Part shown: positions 35,173 to 42,917 of the stretch, one piece after another
How positions within the stretch are numbered: the stretch's first letter is position 1
Layout: the number at the start of each line of letters is the position of its first letter
Assembly (NCBI GenBank): GCA_009781515.1
Contig: WQXY01000018.1
Location: forward strand, 1-46,294
Reading direction: 5' to 3'
Origin: Oscillospiraceae bacterium
GTDB lineage: Bacteria > Bacillota > Clostridia > Oscillospirales > Oscillospiraceae
Length of the DNA stretch: 46,294 bases
Position numbers and translations under genes: made by a program
Notes under the pieces: generated by a model
The model's database searches: none
What the model was told of the DNA's origin: nothing
The model's input: only the letters and a program-made list of their open reading frames with translations

Positions 35173-36600
35173 TTATAAAATATCTGCAAAACCCTCTGTT
35201 GAATATTCTTCTCCTGCTCTTTTACGCTCCAAAGCGGAATGCAGCAGATTGTATTTTTTCTTTGTTACCGGATAAAACCACAAGAACATAAAAGATATGA
35301 AAGAAAGTAGGGCAGGTATTATTGTAGCAATGGTAATGATGCCGGAGAGTGCGGTTTCGGACTGAGCCTTTGCCGTCCCGTCATATCCGGTCAGTTCTAA
35401 GAAAAAGCCCGTGAAAGGCAGCGCCAGAGCCAAACCTATTTGGTGTGCGAGAGAAGCGAGTGCTGATAAAGAGCCGTCCCGCCTTTTGCCTGTCTTAAAC
35501 TCATCAATCTCAACGCAGTCATGGGCAAATGCAAGATAAAATGTAAAAAAGCAAGAAGAACTAATTGCAATAACAGCGGCGTAGAGATACATCACAAGAT
35601 ATGAGTTTACTCCGGTAAAAAACAGTATAACTCCCAAAACAATGGCAGGTATCATAACAGCGAGAGTCACAGGGCGCTTACCAAATATATTACATAGTTT
35701 TGTCACAAAAGGCAAGGTTGTACATATAATTGCAATATAAACTACCCAAAACACTGCCTGCTCACCCTCGCTCATTGACATGTTGTAAGTCAAGAAATAC
35801 ACAATTACCGTATTAATCATCGAAAACCCAAGCATGTTTGCAATTATAAAAATGATTATTTTCTTAAAGCTTTTGTGCTGCCACAACTCTTTCCAAATCT
35901 TGAAATAATTTTTCTTTTCGTCGTTTCGCGCCTGTTTATTTTCAAGAGCGGTTATTATTGAGCTCTTTTCGCTTTTTCGGAGCAAAAAAAGACCGATGCC
36001 GCAAAAAATCAGAAGAAGAACTGCAAAAACAACGCCGACCAATCCCCAAGCCGCGCGGTCCGAAAATCCGGCTTCTTCCGCCATTTCCCAAATGAGCATA
36101 GGACCGGATGTTGCAATAAGAAGAATGGGATAGTAGAAAATCATTGCTGAAAAACGCAGGACATTTCGCTCCTCGTGCTTTGGTGTGATTTCTGAAGACA
36201 GGGCAAAGTATGGTATCGCAAATGCCGAATAAGCGGAGCAGACAAATATAGCAGCAAAGAGATAAAAGAGGGTTTCGATAAGCTGATTATTTATTTCAAG
36301 AGGTAAAAACAAGAGAAAAATCGCAATAGCTAAAGGTAAAAGGCTAAGCTTCATCCAAGTAAGCCGCCGCCCCTTTTTTGTTACATAATTATCCGATAAG
36401 CCGCCGATTATCGGGTCGATGAGTGCGTCCCACAAAAGGACAATGAAGAAAATTATTCCTGCAATATATGCCCTGACGCCAACGATATCGGTCAGAAAAA
36501 AGACAAAATAAACCGCCAAGAGATTACCGGGAATAGACTCTGCGGCAGCACAAAAGCCGTATCCGATTTTAGTTCTTAAAGAAAGCCCGATTTTACTCAT
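35173..36600 (-). CDS. GPH-family sugar:cation symporter (MFS)
   Basis: 475 residues from the ATG at 36600, with CGGGAG in front; a longer in-frame start has no ribosome site. Twelve hydrophobic segments. The GPH/MelB signature is visible in DALIDPIIGGLSDN after helix 2, with the conserved Asp and Gly, and in the RDGSLSALASLAHQ region. It would import a glycoside with Na+ or H+. It heads the leftward operon with STAS, phosphatase and CDF-like genes. Confidence 0.9.
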   Translation of the reverse strand: MSKIGLSLRTKIGYGFCAAAESIPGNLLAVYFVFFLTDIVGVRAYIAGIIFFIVLLWDALIDPIIGGLSDNYVTKKGRRLTWMKLSLLPLAIAIFLLFLPLEINNQLIETLFYLFAAIFVCSAYSAFAIPYFALSSEITPKHEERNVLRFSAMIFYYPILLIATSGPMLIWEMAEEAGFSDRAAWGLVGVVFAVLLLIFCGIGLFLLRKSEKSSIITALENKQARNDEKKNYFKIWKELWQHKSFKKIIIFIIANMLGFSMINTVIVYFLTYNMSMSEGEQAVFWVVYIAIICTTLPFVTKLCNIFGKRPVTLAVMIPAIVLGVILFFTGVNSYLVMYLYAAVIAISSSCFFTFYLAFAHDCVEIDEFKTGKRRDGSLSALASLAHQIGLALALPFTGFFLELTGYDGTAKAQSETALSGIITIATIIPALLSFISFMFLWFYPVTKKKYNLLHSALERKRAGEEYSTEGFADIL

Positions 36601-36635
36601 TGGTGAACTCCCGAAAATTAACAAAGTATTGTTAG

Positions 36636-36664
36636 AATATAGCAAAAACTCTACATATTGTCTA
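36636..36664 (-). promoter_or_regulatory. Promoter of the symporter-STAS-phosphatase-CDF operon
   Basis: On the minus strand TAGACA and TATATT are 17 bp apart, with TG placed one base before the -10 box. The leader is about 30 nt. Confidence 0.65.
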
Positions 36665-36699
36665 TATTTTGAACCTTACATTTTTGTGCTTTGCATTTA

Positions 36700-36708
36700 T
36701 GTTATAAT
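36700..36708 (+). promoter_or_regulatory. Extended -10 promoter of the HD-domain gene
   Basis: TGTTATAAT holds an extended -10 element with a poor -35 box. It is divergent from the symporter promoter and about 20 nt before the GGAGG of the HD gene. Confidence 0.5.
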
Positions 36709-36734
36709 AACTTCACGCTTATATGGAGGAAATT

Positions 36735-37310
36735 ATGCAACCAAGGAAGTTAATTGAGTTTTTAAGTATCATTGAAAAGTTAAAATGTAACACACGCCAC
36801 AGCTGGACATCGAGCGGAAAACAGGAGAGTGTAGCTGAGCACAGTTGGCGTGCCGCTGTTATGGCACTTTTGGTGGCTGATGAATTTCCTGATGTTTGCA
36901 TTGAGAAAGTCGTCAAGATGTGTTTAATTCACGACCTTGGCGAAGCAATAACAGGTGATATTCCGTCGTTTTACAAAACTAAAGAAGACACAAAAAAGGA
37001 AGAACAGGCGACGAGGGAGCTGCTTGAGCATCTTCCCGATAGCCTGTCTTGCGAATTTAAGGAGCTTTTTGCAGAAATGGCGAAACTCGAGACGCAGGAA
37101 GCAAAGTTGTTCAAAGCGCTTGATAAGCTTGAAGCAATTGCGTCTCACAATGAAGCGGATATTAAAACATGGCTTCCTCTTGAATATACGGAAAATTTAA
37201 CATACGGCACAGAAAATGTTGAATATTCCGAGTATCTAAAAGAGATAAAAAGAGAAATGGAAAAAGACTCCCTTAGAAAAATTGAGGAAGCCCTTTCAAG
37301 CCCTCTTTAG
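36735..37310 (+). CDS. HD-domain phosphohydrolase, YfbR/HDDC2 type
   Basis: 191 residues from the ATG at 36735, 5 nt after GGAGG; an ATG at 36723 overlaps the ribosome site. Metal ligands: His in TRHSW, EHSWR, the HD pair in CLIHDLGEAITGDIP, and Asp in KALDKLEA. This set matches the HDDC2/YfbR 5'-deoxynucleotidase family, which dephosphorylates deoxynucleoside monophosphates. It stands alone, transcribed divergently from the symporter. Its stop codon lies inside the first hairpin of its terminator region. Confidence 0.88.
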   Translation: MQPRKLIEFLSIIEKLKCNTRHSWTSSGKQESVAEHSWRAAVMALLVADEFPDVCIEKVVKMCLIHDLGEAITGDIPSFYKTKEDTKKEEQATRELLEHLPDSLSCEFKELFAEMAKLETQEAKLFKALDKLEAIASHNEADIKTWLPLEYTENLTYGTENVEYSEYLKEIKREMEKDSLRKIEEALSSPL

Positions 37311-37346
37311 TAAAGAGGGTGCCGCCGCAGCGGCGGGTGTTTTTCA
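37301..37346. terminator. Double hairpin terminator
   Basis: CCCTCTTTA/TAAAGAGGG (37301-37319) is followed by CCGCCGC/GCGGCGG (37322-37336) and GTGTTTTTC. It lies between convergent genes and could serve both. Confidence 0.75.
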
Positions 37347-38015
37347 TCAAGCTTTGGTTAGCACATATCCTTTGCCGCGGATTGAAACAATATCATATCC
37401 CGAGGGCTCAAGCTTTTTGCGAAGACGTGCAATAGCAACCTGCAGGGCATTTTTGTCGCCAACCATAGGCTGCCGCCAGAGCTTTTCATAAATATCATCG
37501 GCGCTTATAATATTGCCCTCGTTTTGCGCGAAAAAGCGTATTAGACCGAATTCTTTTTCCGTTAAGTTCAAGTCCTCGTCATTTATATACGCACGGTTTG
37601 AGATTAAATCCAACCTAAGCTCGCCGACAGATATCGTGTCTGCCACCCGCACAGCGTCTTGGAGCAGATTTTTTGCGCGAACAAGCAACACATCAAAGGT
37701 ATAAGGCTTGGCTAAATAATCATTGCAGCCGCTTTCAAAACCTGCAATGATGTTCTTATCCTTGTCATAACCGGTTAAAATAAGCACAGGAACTTTTGAA
37801 ACCTTTCGCAGTTCCTGCAAAAAATCAAGACCACTTCCGTCGGGCAGGTTTACATCTAAAATGATTAGGTCGGGTTCTTCATGCTCAAGGGCTTCCTTAG
37901 CTTGCGCTATTGTCGTGACGGCACCCACAGAAAAGCCGCGTCCCTCAAAGAGCGCTTTGTTAAAAGCCAATATTTTTTCGTCGTCTTCAACTAACAGAAG
38001 TTTTTTACCTAACAT
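37347..38015 (-). CDS. OmpR-family response regulator, orphan
   Basis: 222 residues from the ATG at 38015, which has AAAAGGAG at 7-8 nt; an ATG two codons upstream is too close. Receiver: EDD at 10-12, phospho-acceptor Asp54 in LILDVNLPDGSG, Lys in LAKPYTFD. Winged helix at about 130-222, ending SIRGKGYVLTKA. No kinase gene is adjacent on the same strand. The neighbour across the gap is a LytTR-type regulator. Confidence 0.92.
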   Translation of the reverse strand: MLGKKLLLVEDDEKILAFNKALFEGRGFSVGAVTTIAQAKEALEHEEPDLIILDVNLPDGSGLDFLQELRKVSKVPVLILTGYDKDKNIIAGFESGCNDYLAKPYTFDVLLVRAKNLLQDAVRVADTISVGELRLDLISNRAYINDEDLNLTEKEFGLIRFFAQNEGNIISADDIYEKLWRQPMVGDKNALQVAIARLRKKLEPSGYDIVSIRGKGYVLTKA

Positions 38016-38173
38016 AAACATACTCCTTTTCTGCTGTAAACTACCGTGTGCAAAACTTCGATACTTTAATATAAGGTATTGATTTACATATAAAAAAGCA
38101 ATAGAAATGGCATAAACGGACAGTTTTTGGCATGAAAGGTACATTACTAATTTGAAAGATGTGCAAAATATGA

Positions 38174-38179
38174 TATAGT
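38174..38179 (+). promoter_or_regulatory. Extended -10 box of the LytTR regulator gene
   Basis: TATAGT with TG one base ahead; TTGAAA (38152-38157) lies 16 bp upstream. An ATG stands 8 nt downstream (38188), but a TTG with a ribosome site follows at 38215. Confidence 0.55.
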
Positions 38180-38214
38180 AGTATATAATGAGCATGGAAA
38201 AGGTGACAACTGCA

Positions 38215-38940
38215 TTGAAAATTATCATTTGTGACGATGTTTTGGCAGACAGAACTTCATTGCAATCCATTATTGAAACGTATCTGAATGAAATAAACGC
38301 AACAGTGGATATTTGCGCTTATGAAAACGGAGAAGCGTTTACCCGCGAGTTGAGTTACATAAAAACAGATGAGCCGTCTATTGTTTTTTTAGATATCTAT
38401 ATGCCGGGAATTGACGGGATAGAGGTTGCAAGAAAAATCCGCGAAACCAATAAAAACATGATTATTGTTTTTACTACAACCAGTCCGGACCACGGACTTG
38501 ACGGATATTCGGTAAAAGCGCTCCAGTATTTATTAAAGCCGATAACCTACCCGCAGCTTAAAGACACCCTCGATGACTGCATGTCGGTATTTGCCGATGC
38601 ACTTCGATATATCGAGGTTGTTACGAATAAAATCACAACAAAAATTCCGCTCAAGGATGTACTGTATATAGAAATCCTTGCGCACGACTGCCTGATACAC
38701 ACAATGACAGGTATAACAAAATGCCGCTTTACACTTGATGAAATGGAGCAGCAACTTATCGGGAGCACCTTTCTTCGCACTCACCGCAGTTTTATTGTGA
38801 ATATGCGCTTTATTAAAAGCGTTGCGGAAAATGATTTTATACTAATCGATTACACAGCCGTTCCTATACGCAAGAATGGAAAACTTCTTGTAAAGCAAGC
38901 GTATACGGACTATGTATTCGCACAAGCAAGGGGGATTTAA
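38215..38940 (+). CDS. LytTR-family response regulator (AgrA-like)
   Basis: 241 residues from the TTG at 38215, which follows AAAAGGTG at 9 nt and makes the protein begin KIIICDD, as response regulators do. Starts at ATG 38188 or 38194 would add 9 or 7 residues and the first would be nearly leaderless. The receiver has IICDD and Asp in FLDIYMPGIDG; the C-terminal LytTR domain has YIEI, RTHRSFIVN and the final basic stretch. The GHKL sensor gene follows at once, so this is an AgrA/AgrC-like pair. No peptide or AgrB gene is seen. Confidence 0.9.
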   Translation: MKIIICDDVLADRTSLQSIIETYLNEINATVDICAYENGEAFTRELSYIKTDEPSIVFLDIYMPGIDGIEVARKIRETNKNMIIVFTTTSPDHGLDGYSVKALQYLLKPITYPQLKDTLDDCMSVFADALRYIEVVTNKITTKIPLKDVLYIEILAHDCLIHTMTGITKCRFTLDEMEQQLIGSTFLRTHRSFIVNMRFIKSVAENDFILIDYTAVPIRKNGKLLVKQAYTDYVFAQARGI

Positions 38941-40263
38941 GTGGTTCTTTCAAATTATATCAGTATTTCGCTAAGCTCTTTTTGTATCGTTATTTTACTT
39001 CTCGTTTATGCCTGTGTGCTCATAGAGCATGACAAGGGCACTAAGATGATACGCCTTTTTATGAGTTATATCATGTGCAGTCTCGGTCTTGTTGTATTTG
39101 ATATTGTTGCGTACTTAACGGGAGGAAATCCGGAGCCATATGCGTATTATTTAGTCCGCATCTCTAATTTCCTGCACTATGCTTTTGGTCCGTTGGCGCT
39201 AACGGCTTTTACATTTTATATGTTTGCATATCTTGAAGTAAAAACAAAGGTTCCGCAAAGCCTAAAAGCCGCAATGCTTTCCATGTGTGCGTTTTCGCTT
39301 GTTTTGACTGTAATTTCTCAATTTACGGGGATTTACTATACAATTGATGAGAACAACATATATCACAGAGGTGAGATTTTTTGGCTGTCGCAGCTGTTGC
39401 CGCTGGCGGGTTTGATTATGAATATGGGAATTGTGGTTTATTACCGAAAGATTTTTGAACGAAAATTCTTGATTTTCTCATTGGCATATATGGTGCTGCC
39501 CGTAATGGCTCTTTGTATGGCGATGTTATATTACGGTGTAACATTTATAAATATCGCGACAACACTGTCTGTGCTTGTCCTTTATATCGGTGTTCAAATT
39601 GAACACTCACAAAGCAAGACCATTCGCATCAAGGAAATGGATAATCAGCTTGAGCTGCAAAGAGAATATTATTTGATGCTCCAAACACATATCGACGAAA
39701 CAAAAAAAGCACGGCATGACCTGCGGCATCATTTATCCGTGTTTCAATCATTTGCCGACACGGGCGAAACTGAAAAACTCGCAGGCTATATTAACGAGTA
39801 TGAGGCTTCTCTGCCGGATGATACGGGACTTGCTTTTTGTGAAAATTACGCGGTTAGCTCCATTTTGCGTTACTATGTCGACATAGCGAAGCGTGAGGGC
39901 ATCAGTGTTGAAGTGCATACCGAACTGCCCGAAAAAACATCGGTGGGTGATACGGATTTATGTATTGTTTTTGGTAACTGTATTGAAAATGCAATTGAGG
40001 CCGCGAGAAAAGTAACAGGGAAAAAATTTATTAAGGTAAATTCTATGATTATCGGAGATATGCTCGCTATCGTCATTGATAACAGCTTTGCCGGTGATAT
40101 CATAAAAAAAGGTGACACATTTGCATCGAGCAAACGCGGCGGCGGCATAGGGGTTTCGTCGGTAAAAGCAGTTGCCCGCAGATATAACGGCGAAACAAAG
40201 TTTGAAGCAAAGGATAATGTATTCCAAGCATCGGTCATGCTGCCGGTGGGTACAGGCAGGTGA
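38941..40263 (+). CDS. GHKL-domain sensor histidine kinase (AgrC-like)
   Basis: 440 residues from a GTG directly after the regulator's stop, with GGGGGATT upstream. Six or seven hydrophobic segments (about 8-220), a helical linker, then the His box KARHDLRHHLSVFQSF and a GHKL ATPase with the N-box CIENAIEAARK and GGGIGVSSVKAV. This is the AgrC/ComD/VirS layout, where the membrane part senses a peptide. The inducing signal is not encoded nearby. It overlaps the ArsC-like gene by 4 nt. Confidence 0.9.
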   Translation: MVLSNYISISLSSFCIVILLLVYACVLIEHDKGTKMIRLFMSYIMCSLGLVVFDIVAYLTGGNPEPYAYYLVRISNFLHYAFGPLALTAFTFYMFAYLEVKTKVPQSLKAAMLSMCAFSLVLTVISQFTGIYYTIDENNIYHRGEIFWLSQLLPLAGLIMNMGIVVYYRKIFERKFLIFSLAYMVLPVMALCMAMLYYGVTFINIATTLSVLVLYIGVQIEHSQSKTIRIKEMDNQLELQREYYLMLQTHIDETKKARHDLRHHLSVFQSFADTGETEKLAGYINEYEASLPDDTGLAFCENYAVSSILRYYVDIAKREGISVEVHTELPEKTSVGDTDLCIVFGNCIENAIEAARKVTGKKFIKVNSMIIGDMLAIVIDNSFAGDIIKKGDTFASSKRGGGIGVSSVKAVARRYNGETKFEAKDNVFQASVMLPVGTGR

Positions 40264-40592
40264 ACATTCAGATTTTTGGAAAATCTAAATGCCATGATAC
40301 AAAAAAAGCCGAGCGGTTCTTTAAGGAAAGGCGCGTCAAATTTCAGCGTATAGATATTTTGGACAAGGGTCTCAGCAGAGGGGAGCTGACGAGTGTTAAG
40401 GCGGTCGTCGGTTTTGAGGCGTTGGTTGATGACAAGGCACAGGGGGTCGAAATACTTAGGTATTTGGCTCGCGAAACGGATAAGGAAGAAAAGCTGCTTG
40501 ATAATCCGTCGTTTTTTAAGACTCCGATAGTAAGAAACAGCAAAGTGGCAACCGTGGGCTACTGCCCAGAGGTTTGGAAAAGCTGGGAGTGA
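40260..40592 (+). CDS. ArsC/Spx-family reductase-like protein
   Basis: 110 residues from a GTG that overlaps the kinase stop. Thioredoxin-like fold with a single Cys in KSKCHDTKKAERFF near residue 11, in place of the CxxC of Spx. The TPIVRNSKVATVGY segment is typical of ArsC-like proteins. The Arg of the ArsC triad is not clearly visible, so it may be a YffB/ArsC relative of unknown substrate. It overlaps the convergent ECF gene by 34 bp. Confidence 0.85.
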   Translation: MNIQIFGKSKCHDTKKAERFFKERRVKFQRIDILDKGLSRGELTSVKAVVGFEALVDDKAQGVEILRYLARETDKEEKLLDNPSFFKTPIVRNSKVATVGYCPEVWKSWE

Positions 40593-41113
40593 TAAAGCTT
40601 TTTTAACAATTCAGCCAGTGGGACAATCAGTGTGCCGAGGGCGATGTTGCTGATGCAATGTATTATGTCGGCGGGTATTCCTGCGATTATCCAAGCTATG
40701 GTTGCATTAAAGCTCAGCCCCATATAAAGCGCCCAAGCGGGAGCATACATAATTCCAAAGAGCAGTCCGTGCATGCCGCACAAGACCATAAATATCGGGA
40801 CTTGTGCGATTTTTGGCAGCTTTAGTTTGCCTGCAGCCATAAACATTAGCCATAAGGGCAACCATATATATAAGTATGGCTGCCACCAGAATGCAAAGCC
40901 TGTAAATATGCCGTCAAGCATGATGTAAAGATATATCGGGATAAGCGCCCGCGCCCGATACACCAATGTTATCGCTGCAATAAACAGACCGAGCAAGTGA
41001 ATGTTTAAGATTAGCTGCATGCTTATGCGCGATACGAGCATTATCGTAGCGAGTGCGGCAAATATTGCCATATCACGAATGGGTAGCCTACTCGATGTTA
41101 TAGATAAACGCAT
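40559..41113 (-). CDS. ECF transporter S component, probable cobalamin uptake (CbrT-like)
   Basis: 184 residues with six hydrophobic segments and AxxAALATI near the N-terminus, a substrate-binding ECF subunit. It overlaps the DUF4430 gene by 26 bp, behind a cobalamin riboswitch. That context, known for CbrT-type systems, supports vitamin B12 or precursor uptake. The energising ECF A, A' and T subunits are not in the window and are presumably shared. Substrate assignment is inferred from riboswitch and partner. Confidence 0.82.
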   Translation of the reverse strand: MRLSITSSRLPIRDMAIFAALATIMLVSRISMQLILNIHLLGLFIAAITLVYRARALIPIYLYIMLDGIFTGFAFWWQPYLYIWLPLWLMFMAAGKLKLPKIAQVPIFMVLCGMHGLLFGIMYAPAWALYMGLSFNATIAWIIAGIPADIIHCISNIALGTLIVPLAELLKKLYHSQLFQTSGQ

Positions 41114-41525
41114 AAACTTTACTCATTTCAATGTCGGTTCCGTCAACGCCTGCCATTGCCATTTCGCCGTCGATATAAAAACCCCACCATGACTCGTTTG
41201 CCATGTAATCTGCAACAAGCCCGTTTACTTCCGTAACGTACAAGCCGAGGCTTCCCGCCTCGCCGCTGATTAGTCCGACCTCAAGGAGCGCTTCGCCGAC
41301 TATTGATTGGTCTGTGTTTACGTTCCATGCTTTTATTGTTCCTGTGTCGTCGGTTACTTCAAATCTGAATGTAACTCTGCCGTCGCCGATTTCCTGTGCG
41401 GGAACCTTTTCGCGGCCTGTTGCTCCCGACGTTGTGCCGCTGCCGTTTTCGGTGCAGGCAGTGAGCGTAAAAAGGGAAGCTAAGATTACGATTGCGAGTG
41501 AAAGTGCTGTTAGTTTGGTTTTCAT
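41088..41525 (-). CDS. DUF4430 lipoprotein, probable cobalamin-binding
   Basis: 145 residues from the ATG at 41525; AAGGAGAATACC is upstream. The signal peptide ends with the lipobox TLTAC. A single DUF4430 domain follows, related to the beta-domain of transcobalamin-like proteins: TFRFEVTD, VGEALLEVGLI, and a final ESWWGFYIDGE...KVYAFIYN. It would capture B12 outside the cell and hand it to the S component encoded next. It is the first gene after the riboswitch. Confidence 0.85.
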   Translation of the reverse strand: MKTKLTALSLAIVILASLFTLTACTENGSGTTSGATGREKVPAQEIGDGRVTFRFEVTDDTGTIKAWNVNTDQSIVGEALLEVGLISGEAGSLGLYVTEVNGLVADYMANESWWGFYIDGEMAMAGVDGTDIEMSKVYAFIYNIE

Positions 41526-41619
41526 TTTGGTATTCTCCTTATCTTTCATTGAGAATAACACAAATGCAGTGTTCCATTCTCTGTGGAAGCACTACAGAGC
41601 GGCGCGCTGTAGCTGCCGC

Positions 41620-41750
41620 AAAATGAAGCAGGTTTTCTGACTTGTTAGGTGTCGCAGTGCGACGCCTATTTTACAGTAGCAGGACTGTTCGGGATTTTCA
41701 CACAAGTGTCACGTAGTGACACTTTTCCGATTACCCATGACATTCATTTT
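41620..41750 (-). promoter_or_regulatory. Cobalamin riboswitch
   Basis: On the minus strand the conserved blocks follow in order: GTGTGAAAATCC, then GTCCTGCTACTGTAA (B12 box type), then AAGTCAG and ACCTGC. Two peripheral stems carry perfect arms (GTGTCAC/GTGACAC and GGTGTCGCA/TGCGACACC). A CTACAG/CTGTAG stem (41586-41613) lies between aptamer and ribosome site and may form the expression platform. Adding B12 would repress the two downstream genes. The exact 5' and 3' limits are approximate. Confidence 0.88.
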
Positions 41751-41770
41751 TGGTTATTCGATTATTGTGT

Positions 41771-41799
41771 AATATAAATAAAAAAGATGTATTTGTCAA
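41771..41799 (-). promoter_or_regulatory. Promoter of the cobalamin riboswitch transcript
   Basis: On the minus strand TTGACA (41799-41794) and TATATT (41776-41771) have a 17-bp spacer, near consensus. Transcription would begin about 15 bp before the riboswitch. Confidence 0.75.
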
Positions 41800-41822
41800 G
41801 AATTTTATGGAAAGGCTGTGTC

Positions 41823-41851
41823 TTGCACTGTGTTTTTCCATGGTATATAAT
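41823..41851 (+). promoter_or_regulatory. Promoter 7 nt before the peptidase start codon
   Basis: TTGCAC (41823-41828) and TATAAT (41846-41851) with a 17-bp spacer. The ATG at 41859 follows after 7 nt, without ribosome site. The transcript would be leaderless. Confidence 0.7.
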
Positions 41852-41858
41852 GCACGTT

Positions 41859-42917
41859 ATGAAAATCATTGTTTCTATAATTTTAAGTCTTTTAATACTT
41901 GCAGGTATATCTTCGCCTGCTCTGTCGGCGAGTGAGGAAAATGCTTCTTTGCCGTATCTGAGCCTGTCTGAATTTTTAGATGAAATGGACATGGACTTAG
42001 AGCGATTTATCGCGCAGATGAAAGAATTTGCACAAAGCGGAGTTTATCCGCATTATCTCGAAAAAAATGCCGCACGATATGAGGCGTATCGGGCAGAACA
42101 TCCGGATATCCCGTTTGCCAACGTAATAGCATATGTAAATGTTGATTTGGATAAAGAACACTATCTCGATGTTAAGGAAGCGCAGGATTTTACTGAAAGC
42201 AGCATATTATTAAATAAAACATTCTTTTTACCGTCGTTTTGGTCGCCGGATGATTTAACAGAAATTGGCTCGAGATATTTAATGAGAGCGGAAGCGGCGG
42301 AGAATATACTTTTAATGCAAAATGCCATAACAGAGGACGGGCTTAGATTACATATAGTTTCAACCTACCGCCCGCACGAGAGGCAAGTAAGTTTATATAA
42401 TAGAGGGGCGCGCTCACGGGGCGTAGCAGCTGCAGACAGAAACTACGCAAGGCCGGGACATTCCGAGCATCAGACAGGACTTGCGGTTGATTTGCTGCAC
42501 AGGTCGCATGGCGGCAGTTTAACAAGTGCGCGATTTGAAAATTCAGAATTATTTACATGGCTCATGCAAAACGCCCATGAATACGGCTTTATTTTGCGAT
42601 ATCCCGAGGAGTATAAAGAATTTCATGGGTACATATTTGAACCTTGGCATTGGCGCTTCGTCGGGGTTTCGATTGCGACGGCGATGCATAATGAGAAAAT
42701 GGCTTTATACGAGGAATTTTACGGAAGATATATCACGTCCGACGTGCTCCACAGAGCAAGAGAGCTGATATATGAGCACCGGGCGGCAATAGATGCGGAG
42801 GCTGCGGCGGTTTTAGCTGCCGAGGAAGCGGCTGCGCAGGAAGCCCAAAAGCGTGATAAGACGATTTTAAGAAAGGATATTATTAATGGAAACAAAAAGA
42901 CTGATAGCCTGCTTTGA
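41859..42917 (+). CDS. M15-family D-alanyl-D-alanine carboxypeptidase (VanY-like)
   Basis: 352 residues from the ATG at 41859, which gives a signal peptide (MKIIVSIILSLLILAG, then SPALSAS). An earlier in-frame start would lie inside the promoter. The domain (about 130-300) has zinc ligands in GHSEHQTGLAVDL (about 200) and EPWHWRFVG (about 261). It trims D-Ala from peptidoglycan stem peptides outside the cell. The C-terminal 60 residues, Ala/Glu-rich, form a coiled or flexible tail. It overlaps the HisF-like gene by 32 bp. The cobalamin riboswitch unit is divergent. Confidence 0.9.
   Translation: MKIIVSIILSLLILAGISSPALSASEENASLPYLSLSEFLDEMDMDLERFIAQMKEFAQSGVYPHYLEKNAARYEAYRAEHPDIPFANVIAYVNVDLDKEHYLDVKEAQDFTESSILLNKTFFLPSFWSPDDLTEIGSRYLMRAEAAENILLMQNAITEDGLRLHIVSTYRPHERQVSLYNRGARSRGVAAADRNYARPGHSEHQTGLAVDLLHRSHGGSLTSARFENSELFTWLMQNAHEYGFILRYPEEYKEFHGYIFEPWHWRFVGVSIATAMHNEKMALYEEFYGRYITSDVLHRARELIYEHRAAIDAEAAAVLAAEEAAAQEAQKRDKTILRKDIINGNKKTDSLL

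Noticed and set aside
38021-38270. Extended N-terminus of the orphan response regulator
   Set aside because: The extension runs through the divergent gene's promoter and start; a receiver domain begins normally at 38015 behind AAAAGGAG.
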